A stretch of DNA of 64,000 nt from Chloroflexota bacterium. GTDB lineage: Bacteria; Chloroflexota; Dehalococcoidia; Lucifugimonadales; GCA-002723415. The DNA is taken from assembly GCA_002721445.1 (NCBI GenBank), contig PBKN01000010.1:1-64000 (forward strand), given 5' to 3'. Positions 26,291 to 35,151 of this stretch are shown here, in pieces. The notes below the pieces were generated by a model. That model saw nothing but the letters and a program-made list of their open reading frames with translations, made no database searches and was not told where the DNA came from. Every line of letters begins with the position of its first letter. Position 1 is the stretch's first letter. A program made the translations under genes and the position numbers.

Positions 26291-27478
26291 TTACGGATGC
26301 CCTCTATCTGTATAAGGATAATCAGCTTCTAACATGTCATCTTCTTTAAATCTATTTAATCTAAATTGATTAATATCATGATTATTAGAATACCCGTTTA
26401 AGACATATTCCGACATCATTTTTCCTACAACAGGTGATAATTTAAATCCATGTCCACTAAATCCAATAGCAAAATATAGACCAAGCACTTTATCCGACTT
26501 ATCTAATATAGGGTTACCATCAGGAGTCATATCATATAAAGAAGAATATCCTCCCTTACATATAGCTCCTTTAAAATCTGGAATTCTTTTTCCAATTGCA
26601 TTCCAAAATTTAATAATTTTATTATGATCAATATTTAATTTAAAATTATTGGGATCAACTATTTCTTGTAAATCTTCTATAGATTCCCCACCAATTAAAG
26701 TATATTTTTTATTGTCTTCTCTAAAATAATTATTAGTAAGTCCATCAACTACAACAATGCTTAAATCATCCAAAGAAGGAGGTCTTCTAAGGTATAACAT
26801 TTGAACTCTCAAAGGATTCATGGGCAACAATTCATCTGCAAATCCTCCTACTAAATTACCCCACGCACCAGCAGCATTAATTACAGTATTTGTTTTTATT
26901 ACCCCTTTATCTGTTTTAACACCAGTAATTCTTTGGTTCTCTATTATTAAATCTACAGCTGGAGTATTAATAAATATTTCAGCTCCATAATCTTTAGCCC
27001 TTTTAGCAAAAGAATAAGTAGTTGCTACAGGGTCTGCGTATCCACATCCAGGCTCCCAAACACTTATAGCTATATCATCTAAATTTATATTTGGAATTAA
27101 TTCCAAAACTTCTTTTTTAGAAATTATAGAAATATCAATACCCAAATCACGATTCATTTCAACATTAAGTTTTACTGAATCATAATCTTTCTCTCCAAAT
27201 ACTAAGATTCTACCAGTTTGCTTAAATTCTGAATCCCCACCAATATATTCAGAGAAATTATTAAATATATATTTAGATTCCTTTGCCATTTTAGCTAAAG
27301 TAGGATGTAAATAATGTTCACGAATCATTGCGCCAGATCTGCCTGTAGCACCAGAGGCTAGAAAAGACTTTTCTAATAAAATCACCTTTCCAGCTCCTAA
27401 TTTACTTAAATTATAAGTTATACTGGCTCCGTTAACTCCTCCTCCAATAACAACAATATCTGCAGAAATATTTTTCAT
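26291..27478 (-). CDS. FAD-dependent amine/amino-acid oxidase (DAO, sarcosine-oxidase-like)
   Basis: A 395-residue DAO-superfamily flavoprotein. The FAD motif is VVIGGGVNGASITY, followed by GATGRSGAMIREHY, the conserved NAAGAW segment, and the C-terminal GFSGHGFKLSPVVGK typical of the sarcosine oxidase beta subunit/glycine oxidase group. It would oxidise an N-alkyl amino acid or secondary amine. It begins 5 nt after the dimethylformamidase-like gene, so the two are almost certainly cotranscribed, suggesting sequential handling of an alkylamide or alkylamine. Confidence 0.85.
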   Translation of the reverse strand: MKNISADIVVIGGGVNGASITYNLSKLGAGKVILLEKSFLASGATGRSGAMIREHYLHPTLAKMAKESKYIFNNFSEYIGGDSEFKQTGRILVFGEKDYDSVKLNVEMNRDLGIDISIISKKEVLELIPNINLDDIAISVWEPGCGYADPVATTYSFAKRAKDYGAEIFINTPAVDLIIENQRITGVKTDKGVIKTNTVINAAGAWGNLVGGFADELLPMNPLRVQMLYLRRPPSLDDLSIVVVDGLTNNYFREDNKKYTLIGGESIEDLQEIVDPNNFKLNIDHNKIIKFWNAIGKRIPDFKGAICKGGYSSLYDMTPDGNPILDKSDKVLGLYFAIGFSGHGFKLSPVVGKMMSEYVLNGYSNNHDINQFRLNRFKEDDMLEADYPYTDRGHP

Positions 27479-27483
27479 TAAAT

Positions 27484-28932
27484 TTATCTATTTGAATCAA
27501 TTATCATTCTATTAAGTACATTAGAAGTAATTTTTTGCACTCTATCATCTACACCTAATGTCCCCCCACAATGTGGTGTCCTTGCAGGTATATGCCCTGG
27601 AGGATTAGATAAACCTTCATTCCACCAAACACTTCCAGCATTAAAAACCCAGCCTCCTTGGCCTCCCGGATAAATTATGCCATGATGTACTGGAACATCT
27701 GTATGCGGACCAAGAGAAAGCCTTTCTTTCTGACATCCATATAAAGGGCTAGTAGCTATAACTTCCAGGCCAGCAATATCTGCAGGTGTCCCATGATGTT
27801 CAAAACCAATAATTCCAACTATCCTATCTCCATTAACCATTTTTGTATTCTCATAGACCCAATGATTCTCATCGGTAACTACCCAGTCTCCATATCCTGG
27901 CCCATAGGTCTTAACACCCATAAGTTCGTCCTCATTAGGCATACCTCTTTTACGAGAAAATCCTCTAAATTTTTCCCCAGTAACATTACTATCATAAAAT
28001 TCAATATCCCAACCTACAGAATTTCCTGACAAAAATGCAATACTTAATCCATTATCTCGTGCTTTTTTAACTTCTTCAAACATCTTATAAGACCAATATT
28101 CATCATGGCCAGAAGAAATAAAAACTTTTGCAGAATCTAATATAGAAGGGTCTTCATCTATATCTATATTAGAACAATATTTAACATCATAACCGTTTTC
28201 TTCTAACCAATAAACTAACGGAAATTCCCATAATAAAAACTCCCCAGATCCTATTGATTGGGGTACATCCATAACTTGCTGGTATTTAGCATATGGCCTA
28301 TCAAAACTCACTCTTACTGTAGCATTGTCCTTAGACGACTCCCTTGAACCACTGTAATAAGGATTAGTAGTACCATCTTGGTATATTGAGTCATTACTAG
28401 GCCACTTATTATATGATTGCCAGGTTAAATCACTAACCTGAACTAATACATCTACTTTTCTTTTTTCTTTCACTACAAAAATAACATAACTTTGACATCC
28501 AAATTCTTCATCTCTAGTCAATTTACCTAGATAAACGCCACTAGGCCAATCATTAGGAATTTTAAAAGTAGCAGATTTTTCCCATCGACATTCCCTAATT
28601 CTTTCCATACCCATAAAGGGTACCTCTTGAGTTTCAGCTTTATAAGACCCTAAAGAAGCCATAAGTCTTCCTCCAGCACCGTTATAAAATCCCATACGAT
28701 AAATATCTATCTTAAAATTTCCTGCAGGAAACATACTTACCATAAAATCAACAGAATCCCCAGGCTCAAAGCTAGTCTTTGATACATATCCTTCAATATC
28801 AACAGAACGTAATCTCCGAATCAAAGGAGTACCCACTAAAACAGCTGGGTTATCAAAATGAGTATACTGCAGCTGCCATAAATATGTTCCTTGTTTTTTA
28901 TTCTCTTCCGAAATTATGTTTGCTTCTCTCAT
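27484..28932 (-). CDS. N,N-dimethylformamidase large-subunit-like protein
   Basis: A 482-residue protein matching the C-terminal catalytic region of the N,N-dimethylformamidase beta-subunit family. An N-terminal beta-sandwich part has SMFPAGNFKIDIYRMGFYNG. The catalytic part has ISSGHDEYWS and AFLSGNSVGWD, and a C-terminal segment reads PGGQGGWVFNAGSVWW. Known DMFases use a mononuclear iron with Tyr/Glu ligands and a ~760-residue large subunit plus a small one. Here the large subunit is shorter and no small subunit is seen. GGGAGGT precedes the ATG. It heads an operon with a DAO oxidase and an LLM monooxygenase. Confidence 0.75.
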   Translation of the reverse strand: MREANIISEENKKQGTYLWQLQYTHFDNPAVLVGTPLIRRLRSVDIEGYVSKTSFEPGDSVDFMVSMFPAGNFKIDIYRMGFYNGAGGRLMASLGSYKAETQEVPFMGMERIRECRWEKSATFKIPNDWPSGVYLGKLTRDEEFGCQSYVIFVVKEKRKVDVLVQVSDLTWQSYNKWPSNDSIYQDGTTNPYYSGSRESSKDNATVRVSFDRPYAKYQQVMDVPQSIGSGEFLLWEFPLVYWLEENGYDVKYCSNIDIDEDPSILDSAKVFISSGHDEYWSYKMFEEVKKARDNGLSIAFLSGNSVGWDIEFYDSNVTGEKFRGFSRKRGMPNEDELMGVKTYGPGYGDWVVTDENHWVYENTKMVNGDRIVGIIGFEHHGTPADIAGLEVIATSPLYGCQKERLSLGPHTDVPVHHGIIYPGGQGGWVFNAGSVWWNEGLSNPPGHIPARTPHCGGTLGVDDRVQKITSNVLNRMIIDSNR

Positions 28933-29049
28933 AATAATTACCTCCCTATAATAATTTTCACAATAATCCTAACAAATAATATTATTTATATCTCAAATAA
29001 AACAATTTAAATTTAATACATATAATACATTAAAAATTTATAAATGCTA

Positions 29050-29081
29050 TTGACAAAAACTACTTTTTGAAAAGATATTAT
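29050..29081 (+). promoter_or_regulatory. predicted promoter giving a leaderless plsY-like mRNA
   Basis: TTGACA (29050-29055) is followed after 18-20 nt by GATATT/TATTAT (29074-29081). The start ATG is at 29086, where transcription would be expected to begin, and there is no Shine-Dalgarno sequence in between. Confidence 0.45.
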
Positions 29082-29085
29082 AAGT

Positions 29086-29661
29086 ATGTCAATTTATATA
29101 TTAGCTATTACTTGTGGAATAATTGCATATTTAATTGGTTCCAACAATTGGGCTTACCTAATTGCTAAAATCAATGGAGTCGATATAGTTAAAACAGGAA
29201 CAGGTAATCCTGGAGCTGCTAACGTATACCGTGAAATCAGCCCAATTGCAGGAATATCCGTTTTTATTGCAGATTTATTTACTGGATCGCTTGTTTTTTT
29301 AACAAGACTAAGCTGGATTGAAGAAGGAAGTCAGGCATTATTATTAATAACTGCATCTGTAATGATAATGATTGGAACTGCTTACCCTTTATTTAGATTT
29401 AAAACTGGTGGTACTGGATTAGCAAAATGCATTGGAATTATCTTTGCAATAAATCCTTTAGCATTTTTAATATCCGGTATAATAGCACTACTATTTCTAC
29501 TAAAAACAAAAAACACTGGAGTATCTGGAGCACTAGCTATATTTATTTCATGTATATTAACTTTTATATCTTCAGATATTGTTGGAGGAATAGTTATTAT
29601 AATAGTTGCAACTCTTTTAGCTGCCAGAACAAAAATACAATACAATACATTATTTGATTAA
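29086..29661 (+). CDS. PlsY-like glycerol-3-phosphate acyltransferase (paralogue 1)
   Basis: A 191-residue membrane protein with about five transmembrane segments and PlsY motif 2, TGTGNPGAANVYR, after GSNNWAYLIAKI. PlsY transfers acyl from acyl-phosphate to glycerol-3-phosphate. The third motif, normally GHxFPxFxxFxGGKG, reads GTAYPLFRFKTGGTG here, lacking the His and the GGK lysine, so substrate or activity may differ. Threonine aldolase follows after 9 nt. A second PlsY lies at 31813. The start has no ribosome binding site but a promoter directly upstream. Confidence 0.78.
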   Translation: MSIYILAITCGIIAYLIGSNNWAYLIAKINGVDIVKTGTGNPGAANVYREISPIAGISVFIADLFTGSLVFLTRLSWIEEGSQALLLITASVMIMIGTAYPLFRFKTGGTGLAKCIGIIFAINPLAFLISGIIALLFLLKTKNTGVSGALAIFISCILTFISSDIVGGIVIIIVATLLAARTKIQYNTLFD

Positions 29662-29670
29662 AGGTAATTT

Positions 29671-30690
29671 ATGATAAATATAGATCTTAGAAGTGATACA
29701 GTAACTAAACCCACAAAAGAAATGCTTAAAGCCATGTATGAAGCAGAATTAGGAGATGATGACTTAGATGGAGATCCAACAACTATTAAACTGCAAGAAA
29801 TGGCATCAAGCTTAATTGGCAAAGAAGAAAGTCTTTTAGTAAGTAGCGGTTCAATGGGAAACCTTGTTTCAGCTTTATCTCAAGTTAAACCTAATGAAAC
29901 CATGATAATAGGAAATAAATCCCATATGTCTTGGAGCACAGAACAAGGTAATGGTCATCCTACATATGGTCAAATAGATTTAAACTTTTTAAACGAAACT
30001 AACGGTTTATTTGATTTAAATGATATTAATAACTCTCTCAACTCAAAATCCAAGCAAGTTAAGTTAGTATGTATAGAAAATACTCATAATGCAGATAATG
30101 GAATTCCAATTAGATATGAATATATTAAAGATTTATCAGATATTTGTAACAAATCTAATAGTAATTTACATATAGACGGAGCCAGAATATTTAACGCAGC
30201 TTCAGCTCTTAATATTTCTGTAGATAAATTAGTTGATAAGGCTCAATCTGTATCATTTTGCTTATCAAAAGGATTAGCTTGTCCAATTGGGTCAATTATT
30301 TCTGGGAGTAAAGAATTTATTTATGAAGCTAGAAAACAAAGAAAAATTATTGGTGGAGTAATGAGACAAACTGGAATAATATCTGCAGCAGGTATAGTTG
30401 CACTAAAAACAATGCCTGACAGAATGATTGAAGACCATATTACTGCAAAGAATTTAGCTAATGGATTAGCTCAAATTAAGGGAATAAATATAAACCCTGA
30501 AAATGTTCATACTAATATTGTATTCTTCTCCACTAATAATATGGACATTGATGAACTCCAGCAAAAACTTGATTCAAATGGCATTAGGTGCTTTAATTTA
30601 AATGGTAGAATAAGAATGGTTACTCATTATGAAATCAACCTAGAAAATATAGATACAGCATTAAATATAATATCTAAAATAATGAATTAA
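29671..30690 (+). CDS. ltaE: low-specificity L-threonine aldolase
   Basis: A 339-residue fold-type I PLP enzyme that splits threonine or allo-threonine into glycine and acetaldehyde. It has the family start DLRSDTVTKPT and GDDDLDGDPT. The HIDGARIFNAA aspartate block follows, and the PLP lysine is in FCLSKGLACPIGS. AAAGG precedes the ATG. Its stop overlaps the convergent phosphotriesterase-family gene by 4 bp. It is probably cotranscribed with the upstream PlsY-like gene. Confidence 0.9.
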   Translation: MINIDLRSDTVTKPTKEMLKAMYEAELGDDDLDGDPTTIKLQEMASSLIGKEESLLVSSGSMGNLVSALSQVKPNETMIIGNKSHMSWSTEQGNGHPTYGQIDLNFLNETNGLFDLNDINNSLNSKSKQVKLVCIENTHNADNGIPIRYEYIKDLSDICNKSNSNLHIDGARIFNAASALNISVDKLVDKAQSVSFCLSKGLACPIGSIISGSKEFIYEARKQRKIIGGVMRQTGIISAAGIVALKTMPDRMIEDHITAKNLANGLAQIKGININPENVHTNIVFFSTNNMDIDELQQKLDSNGIRCFNLNGRIRMVTHYEINLENIDTALNIISKIMN

Positions 30691-31634
30691 TTGTCCCCAA
30701 TCAAAGCGCGTCTGGGGTTTTCAAAAACCATAAGATTATAAGCTTCTTCGGATATACCATTATCTAAAAAGTCTTCTTTCATTTTGTATGGCATATATCT
30801 ATATCCATTTCCTCCATAAGATACATAATCAGCTCTATAGCATATATCTTGTCCAAGAACTATATTTTCAGCAAAGCCAGCTTCAATAATACTTTTTATA
30901 GCATTAACAAAAATACCAAATTCAGTTTTATTTGTTGTCCCCATTCTATCAAATGCTACAAATGCTCCTCTACGAATTAATTCTAAGTGATAATCATTGT
31001 CAGGCCAAAATTGCACATGTCCAACTATTACTCTTCGTAAATCAACTCCTTCTTCTTCTAACACATTCAGATGATCAATTCCAACTGGAGACCAGTTTGT
31101 ATGCGTTGTAATAAGTACTCCTGTTTTTTTCTGTGCTCGAGCTACTGCTCTAAAAACTCTCTCTTCTACTGGTGATATCCAAGAAAAATGAGTCCCTATT
31201 TCTCCTAAAACTCCTGCTTTAACATTTGTTCCATCTATTCCAGTTTCTATATCTTGTACTAATTCATCTGCTATTTGGTTGACAGTAGCACTATATAATC
31301 TTTTATGATAATAAGGCTCTCTATACCATCCAGTACCTAATATTATATTCAAACCTGTACGCTCAGCCATATCTTTTACAGCTTCAGGATGTTTAACAGG
31401 AAGTAATCGCCCATTTTCTCTATCCATGAGGTCTGCAGTTGTAACATCTATAATAGATTGCCCTCCTGCTTCTTTATACATCATTAACTCTTTATAAGCT
31501 AAATCAACATTGTTTAAAACTGTATTTGCACTCCATTGCTGCCTCGTGTTATCTAAAAAAACATGCTCATGAGTAGACGTAAACCCCAATTCATCAGGTT
31601 TAATTGGGCCAGTAACAGTCATTATATTTTGCAT
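30687..31634 (-). CDS. phosphotriesterase-family metal-dependent hydrolase
   Basis: A 315-residue amidohydrolase-superfamily TIM barrel. The binuclear metal site starts with H22-E-H24 (STHEHVFLDN). Later ligands lie in TTHTNW, GHVQFWP and LGQDICYR. The bridging carbamylated lysine of true phosphotriesterases is replaced by Glu (LGEIGTH), as in the PHP subgroup of E. coli. The substrate is therefore more likely a lactone or other ester than an organophosphate. AAGAGGTG precedes the ATG. It is a single gene on the minus strand. Confidence 0.85.
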   Translation of the reverse strand: MQNIMTVTGPIKPDELGFTSTHEHVFLDNTRQQWSANTVLNNVDLAYKELMMYKEAGGQSIIDVTTADLMDRENGRLLPVKHPEAVKDMAERTGLNIILGTGWYREPYYHKRLYSATVNQIADELVQDIETGIDGTNVKAGVLGEIGTHFSWISPVEERVFRAVARAQKKTGVLITTHTNWSPVGIDHLNVLEEEGVDLRRVIVGHVQFWPDNDYHLELIRRGAFVAFDRMGTTNKTEFGIFVNAIKSIIEAGFAENIVLGQDICYRADYVSYGGNGYRYMPYKMKEDFLDNGISEEAYNLMVFENPRRALIGDN

Positions 31635-31771
31635 ATATACACCTCTTAAATTTATTAAATAATTATATTTTTATAAATACTATCAATAAAGTTACAATCA
31701 AAATTGCTTGAAAAGCAATTAAAAAATAATATTTCATATAAAATCCTGAAATAATTCAAATCTTTTTTCTA

Positions 31772-31780
31772 TGCTATACT
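31772..31780 (+). promoter_or_regulatory. extended -10 promoter of the plsY2-GT2 operon (predicted)
   Basis: TGCTATACT is a TGn-extended -10 element about 33 nt before the TTG start of the second PlsY. No good -35 is present, which is acceptable for extended -10 promoters. Confidence 0.4.
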
Positions 31781-31812
31781 ATACACCAATTTCATAAACT
31801 TGGAGATACATA

Positions 31813-32403
31813 TTGACTTGGTTCATATTGAATTTTATAAGTGGATCAATACCGTGGTCATTCATTTTAGGAAAATTAATTTCAAATAAAGACATACGTC
31901 ATTTTGGAGATAAAAACCCAGGAGTTGCAAATTTATGGAAAGCTACAGGATGGAAAATCGGTACCATTGGTTTAATTTTTGACATTTCTAAGGCTGCAAT
32001 CCCTGTATACCTCACTATCAACTATTTAAAACTAACAAATATAGAATTTATACTTATTTCTATTGCCCCAATATTAGGACATGCCTTTTCACCTTTTCTT
32101 AAATTTAATGGAGGCAAATCATTAGCAGCCTCAGGTGGGGTCTGGATTTCAATATCTGGAGGAATATTGGTTCCTATTATAATTATATCCCTAATAATAT
32201 TTCACTCTTTACAAAAGAACCATGCATGGACAATAATCCTAACAATGTTATGTATATTAATATTCTATTTGTTAACTAATTTTGACTATAACATAATATC
32301 CATATGGACAATAAATATTATATTATTAATATACAAGCATCGAAATGAATTAATAAAACCAATAATATTTAGAAAACGAACAAATATATTTAAAGGTATC
32401 TAA
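31813..32403 (+). CDS. plsY: PlsY-like glycerol-3-phosphate acyltransferase (paralogue 2)
   Basis: A 196-residue polytopic membrane protein. Motif 1 is SGSIPWSFILGKL. Motif 2 is FGDKNPGVANLWK (GD-KNPG instead of GTGNPG). Motif 3, GHAFSPFLKFNGGKSLA, retains the His and GGK lysine lost in the other copy. It probably makes lysophosphatidate from acyl-phosphate, or acylates a related polyol. The start is TTG with GGAG upstream. A membrane glycosyltransferase follows after 3 nt, which hints at glycolipid synthesis rather than bulk phospholipid work. Confidence 0.8.
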   Translation: MTWFILNFISGSIPWSFILGKLISNKDIRHFGDKNPGVANLWKATGWKIGTIGLIFDISKAAIPVYLTINYLKLTNIEFILISIAPILGHAFSPFLKFNGGKSLAASGGVWISISGGILVPIIIISLIIFHSLQKNHAWTIILTMLCILIFYLLTNFDYNIISIWTINIILLIYKHRNELIKPIIFRKRTNIFKGI

Positions 32404-32406
32404 ATT

Positions 32407-33567
32407 TTGATTATAGATTATTACATAATAAGTATTATATTGATTGTTACATCTTTTTTACTACTTCTAATTTCGATACTAAATTTCAAATATTTGAATT
32501 CTTTAGATAAATCAAAAACTTTAAATATTTCCCCTTTAGTCTCAATATTAATACCAGCTAGAAATGAAGAGAAGTCGATAATTCGTTGCCTAAAAAGTTT
32601 AGTAGAACAAAACTACAAAAATACTGAAATTTTAGTTTTAGATGACAACTCAACTGACAATACTAAAAATATAATAAATAAATATATTGACGATAACAAA
32701 AATATAAAACTACTAAGTGGGGAAAATCTACCTAATGGATGGATTGGTAAACATTGGGCATGTGAACAACTTGCTAAAAATGCTAAAGGGAACTATATAT
32801 TATTCTTAGATGCTGATACAGCAATAAATAAAGAAATAATTAAAACTGCAGTTAGCCAAATGCAAATTCAAAGTGCTGAACTTATAACTACAATTCCACG
32901 AAAAAAACCTAGATGTATTGCTGAAAAATTATTATTCCCTTTTATTGACTGGATATCATTAGCATTTTTACCAATAAAAATATCACAAAAATTAAACAAT
33001 TCTTATTTGTCTGCCACTTTTGGCCAATTTATGTTATTTAAGAAAGATGCTTATGATGCCATCGGAGGACATAAAAAAATTAAAGATAATATCCTTGACG
33101 ACATTAATTTAGGCAGAATGATAAAAAAACATGGTTATAAATGGATTCTTTTAGACGGAACTAAGCATGTAGAATCACAAATGTATGAAAATTCTAAAGA
33201 TACTATAAAAGGAGTCTCTAGAAGTATTTTTCCTGCATTAAATTACCATATAAGTATTTTATTAATCGCTATTATAATCCTAATTTTATTAGGTATTGCT
33301 CCAATATATATAATATTGTCTGACTTTCTAACATCAACAAGTCATCCAATAAATAGGATTACTTTTTCATATATTACTTTTATAAATATGATAATATCTT
33401 GGACAATAGTATGCTTGAAGTTTAATCATAATATTTTAACAGCTTTAATACATCCAATAATTATTACTTTAATGATATTAACTGCTATGCACTCACTAGT
33501 ATCAAATATATTAGGATCAATTAAATGGAAAGATCGTAAAATATCAAAAAGAAACATTAGAATATGA
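32407..33567 (+). CDS. membrane glycosyltransferase, family 2 (HpnB/CruC-like)
   Basis: A 386-residue GT2 with one N-terminal membrane helix (about residues 5-27) and several C-terminal ones (about 285-370). Catalytic-domain motifs are SILIPARNEE, VLDDNSTDNT, the DxD element FLDADTA, and DDINLGRMIKKHG. The layout resembles hopanoid-associated HpnB and carotenoid-type glycosyltransferases. The acceptor is probably a membrane lipid. The start is TTG, 3 nt after plsY2. The stop overlaps the Nudix start (ATGA). Confidence 0.8.
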   Translation: MIIDYYIISIILIVTSFLLLLISILNFKYLNSLDKSKTLNISPLVSILIPARNEEKSIIRCLKSLVEQNYKNTEILVLDDNSTDNTKNIINKYIDDNKNIKLLSGENLPNGWIGKHWACEQLAKNAKGNYILFLDADTAINKEIIKTAVSQMQIQSAELITTIPRKKPRCIAEKLLFPFIDWISLAFLPIKISQKLNNSYLSATFGQFMLFKKDAYDAIGGHKKIKDNILDDINLGRMIKKHGYKWILLDGTKHVESQMYENSKDTIKGVSRSIFPALNYHISILLIAIIILILLGIAPIYIILSDFLTSTSHPINRITFSYITFINMIISWTIVCLKFNHNILTALIHPIIITLMILTAMHSLVSNILGSIKWKDRKISKRNIRI

Positions 33568-34040
33568 AACATCTGTACAATTCTGCTGGCGAATTAATAG
33601 ATAAATATCCTGACAGCATTAGACCAAGTGTTTGTGCAGTTATTATTAATGACAAGAATAAAATATTATTAGAACAACGGAGCGATAATCTTCTATGGGG
33701 TCTTCCTGGTGGAGGTGTTGAAATCGGAGAATCTGTTACTCAAGCATTACATAGAGAAGTGATGGAAGAAACAGGTTTAAAAATAAAAATAATAAACTTA
33801 TTAGGTATTTATTCTGATCCTGATAATCATTCAATAATGAGTTACCCTGATGGAGGATTAGTTCAATACGTATCAATTACATTTAACTGTAAACCAATCT
33901 CAAAAAACATTAAAATATCTAACGAAAGTATAGATTTAAAATTTTTTGAAATAGATAAATTACCTGATAACCTGATGACAGGACATAAATCACGAATCAA
34001 CGATTCAATCACAGATACCAATTTACCTATTATTAAATAA
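33564..34040 (+). CDS. Nudix hydrolase
   Basis: A 158-residue protein with a complete Nudix box from G50 to L72 (G-x5-E-x7-REVMEETGL), the Mg-binding loop-helix-loop that cleaves nucleoside diphosphates linked to X. The substrate cannot be read. Its ATG overlaps the glycosyltransferase stop, so it is coupled to it and could act on a sugar nucleotide or a polyprenyl or nucleotide by-product. M42 peptidase follows after 21 nt. Confidence 0.88.
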   Translation: MKHLYNSAGELIDKYPDSIRPSVCAVIINDKNKILLEQRSDNLLWGLPGGGVEIGESVTQALHREVMEETGLKIKIINLLGIYSDPDNHSIMSYPDGGLVQYVSITFNCKPISKNIKISNESIDLKFFEIDKLPDNLMTGHKSRINDSITDTNLPIIK

Positions 34041-34061
34041 AAGAACAGGCTTACAATATTA

Positions 34062-35144
34062 ATGGATCAAGTAGAATCATTATTAAAAAAACTTTCAGAA
34101 TCTTTCGGTCCGAGTGGGTTTGAAGATCCTGTTAGAAAAATTATGAATCAAGAATTATCTAAATATACAAATAGTATATATACCGATGGCCTAGGATCAT
34201 TAATATCTGAATTTAAAAAAGAAACCGATAATCCAAAAGTGATGATAACTGCACATATGGATGAAGTCGGTTTATTAGTAAAATATATTGATGACGAAGG
34301 ATACATTAGATTTCAACAATTAGGAGGCTGGTTAGATTCTGCTTTATTAGGCCAAAGATGGCAGATATCAACAAAAAAGGGAATAGTTTTTGGAATTTCG
34401 GGAATAAAAACTCCCCATGTAATAAAACCTGAAGAAAGAAAGAAAACTATTCCATCTGATGAGATATTTATTGACGTTGGGGCAATAAATAAAGAAGATG
34501 CTGAAAAAAATATGGGGATCCACCCTGGAGACCCCATTGCCCCTTTGAGTGAATTCAAATTTCTTGGCAATAAAGGTTTATATGTTGGAAAAGCATGGGA
34601 TGACAGAATAGGTCTTGCAGTAATGATTCAAATAGCAAAATCTCTCCATAGCAATTTTCATCCTAATAAATTATTCTTAGTATCGACTGTTCAAGAAGAA
34701 ATCGGGTTAAGGGGAGCCCAAACAAGTAGCTTCCATATAAATCCAGATATTGGAATAAATATAGAATCAGGAGTTGCAGGTGATTACCCAGGAATATCAC
34801 TAGAAGAATCCCAAGAAAAAATAGGCTATGGCCCAACGATATTTTTACACGATAGTAGCATGCTCCCCAACATAAAATTTAGAAATCTAATTATAACAAT
34901 TGCAGAAGAACTAAAAATGGACATTCAATTTAATGTGTTAAAAGGTTATGGTCAAGATGGCTCGGCTATACAAAGAGCACATTCAGGTACCCCAACTATA
35001 AATATTGCAGTTCCTACTAGATATTTACATAGTCATAACGGAGTAATCTCTAGATTGGATTTTGATAATACCGTAAAGCTGATTATTAATCTGATTAAAC
35101 GATTAGATGTTAAAACTATAAATAATTTAAAATCTTTTGATTAA
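34062..35144 (+). CDS. M42-family metalloaminopeptidase
   Basis: A 360-residue cytosolic dinuclear-metal aminopeptidase (FrvX/PepA-deblocking type). Metal and catalytic segments are TAHMDEVGLLV (H65, D67), GKAWDDRIGL, STVQEEIGLRGA (general base Glu) and the C-terminal RYLHSHNGV. These enzymes form TET dodecamers that finish peptide degradation. Length is typical. It ends the plus-strand plsY2-GT2-Nudix run and is convergent with an MFS gene, 7 nt apart. Confidence 0.9.
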   Translation: MDQVESLLKKLSESFGPSGFEDPVRKIMNQELSKYTNSIYTDGLGSLISEFKKETDNPKVMITAHMDEVGLLVKYIDDEGYIRFQQLGGWLDSALLGQRWQISTKKGIVFGISGIKTPHVIKPEERKKTIPSDEIFIDVGAINKEDAEKNMGIHPGDPIAPLSEFKFLGNKGLYVGKAWDDRIGLAVMIQIAKSLHSNFHPNKLFLVSTVQEEIGLRGAQTSSFHINPDIGINIESGVAGDYPGISLEESQEKIGYGPTIFLHDSSMLPNIKFRNLIITIAEELKMDIQFNVLKGYGQDGSAIQRAHSGTPTINIAVPTRYLHSHNGVISRLDFDNTVKLIINLIKRLDVKTINNLKSFD

Positions 35145-35151
35145 ATAAAAA

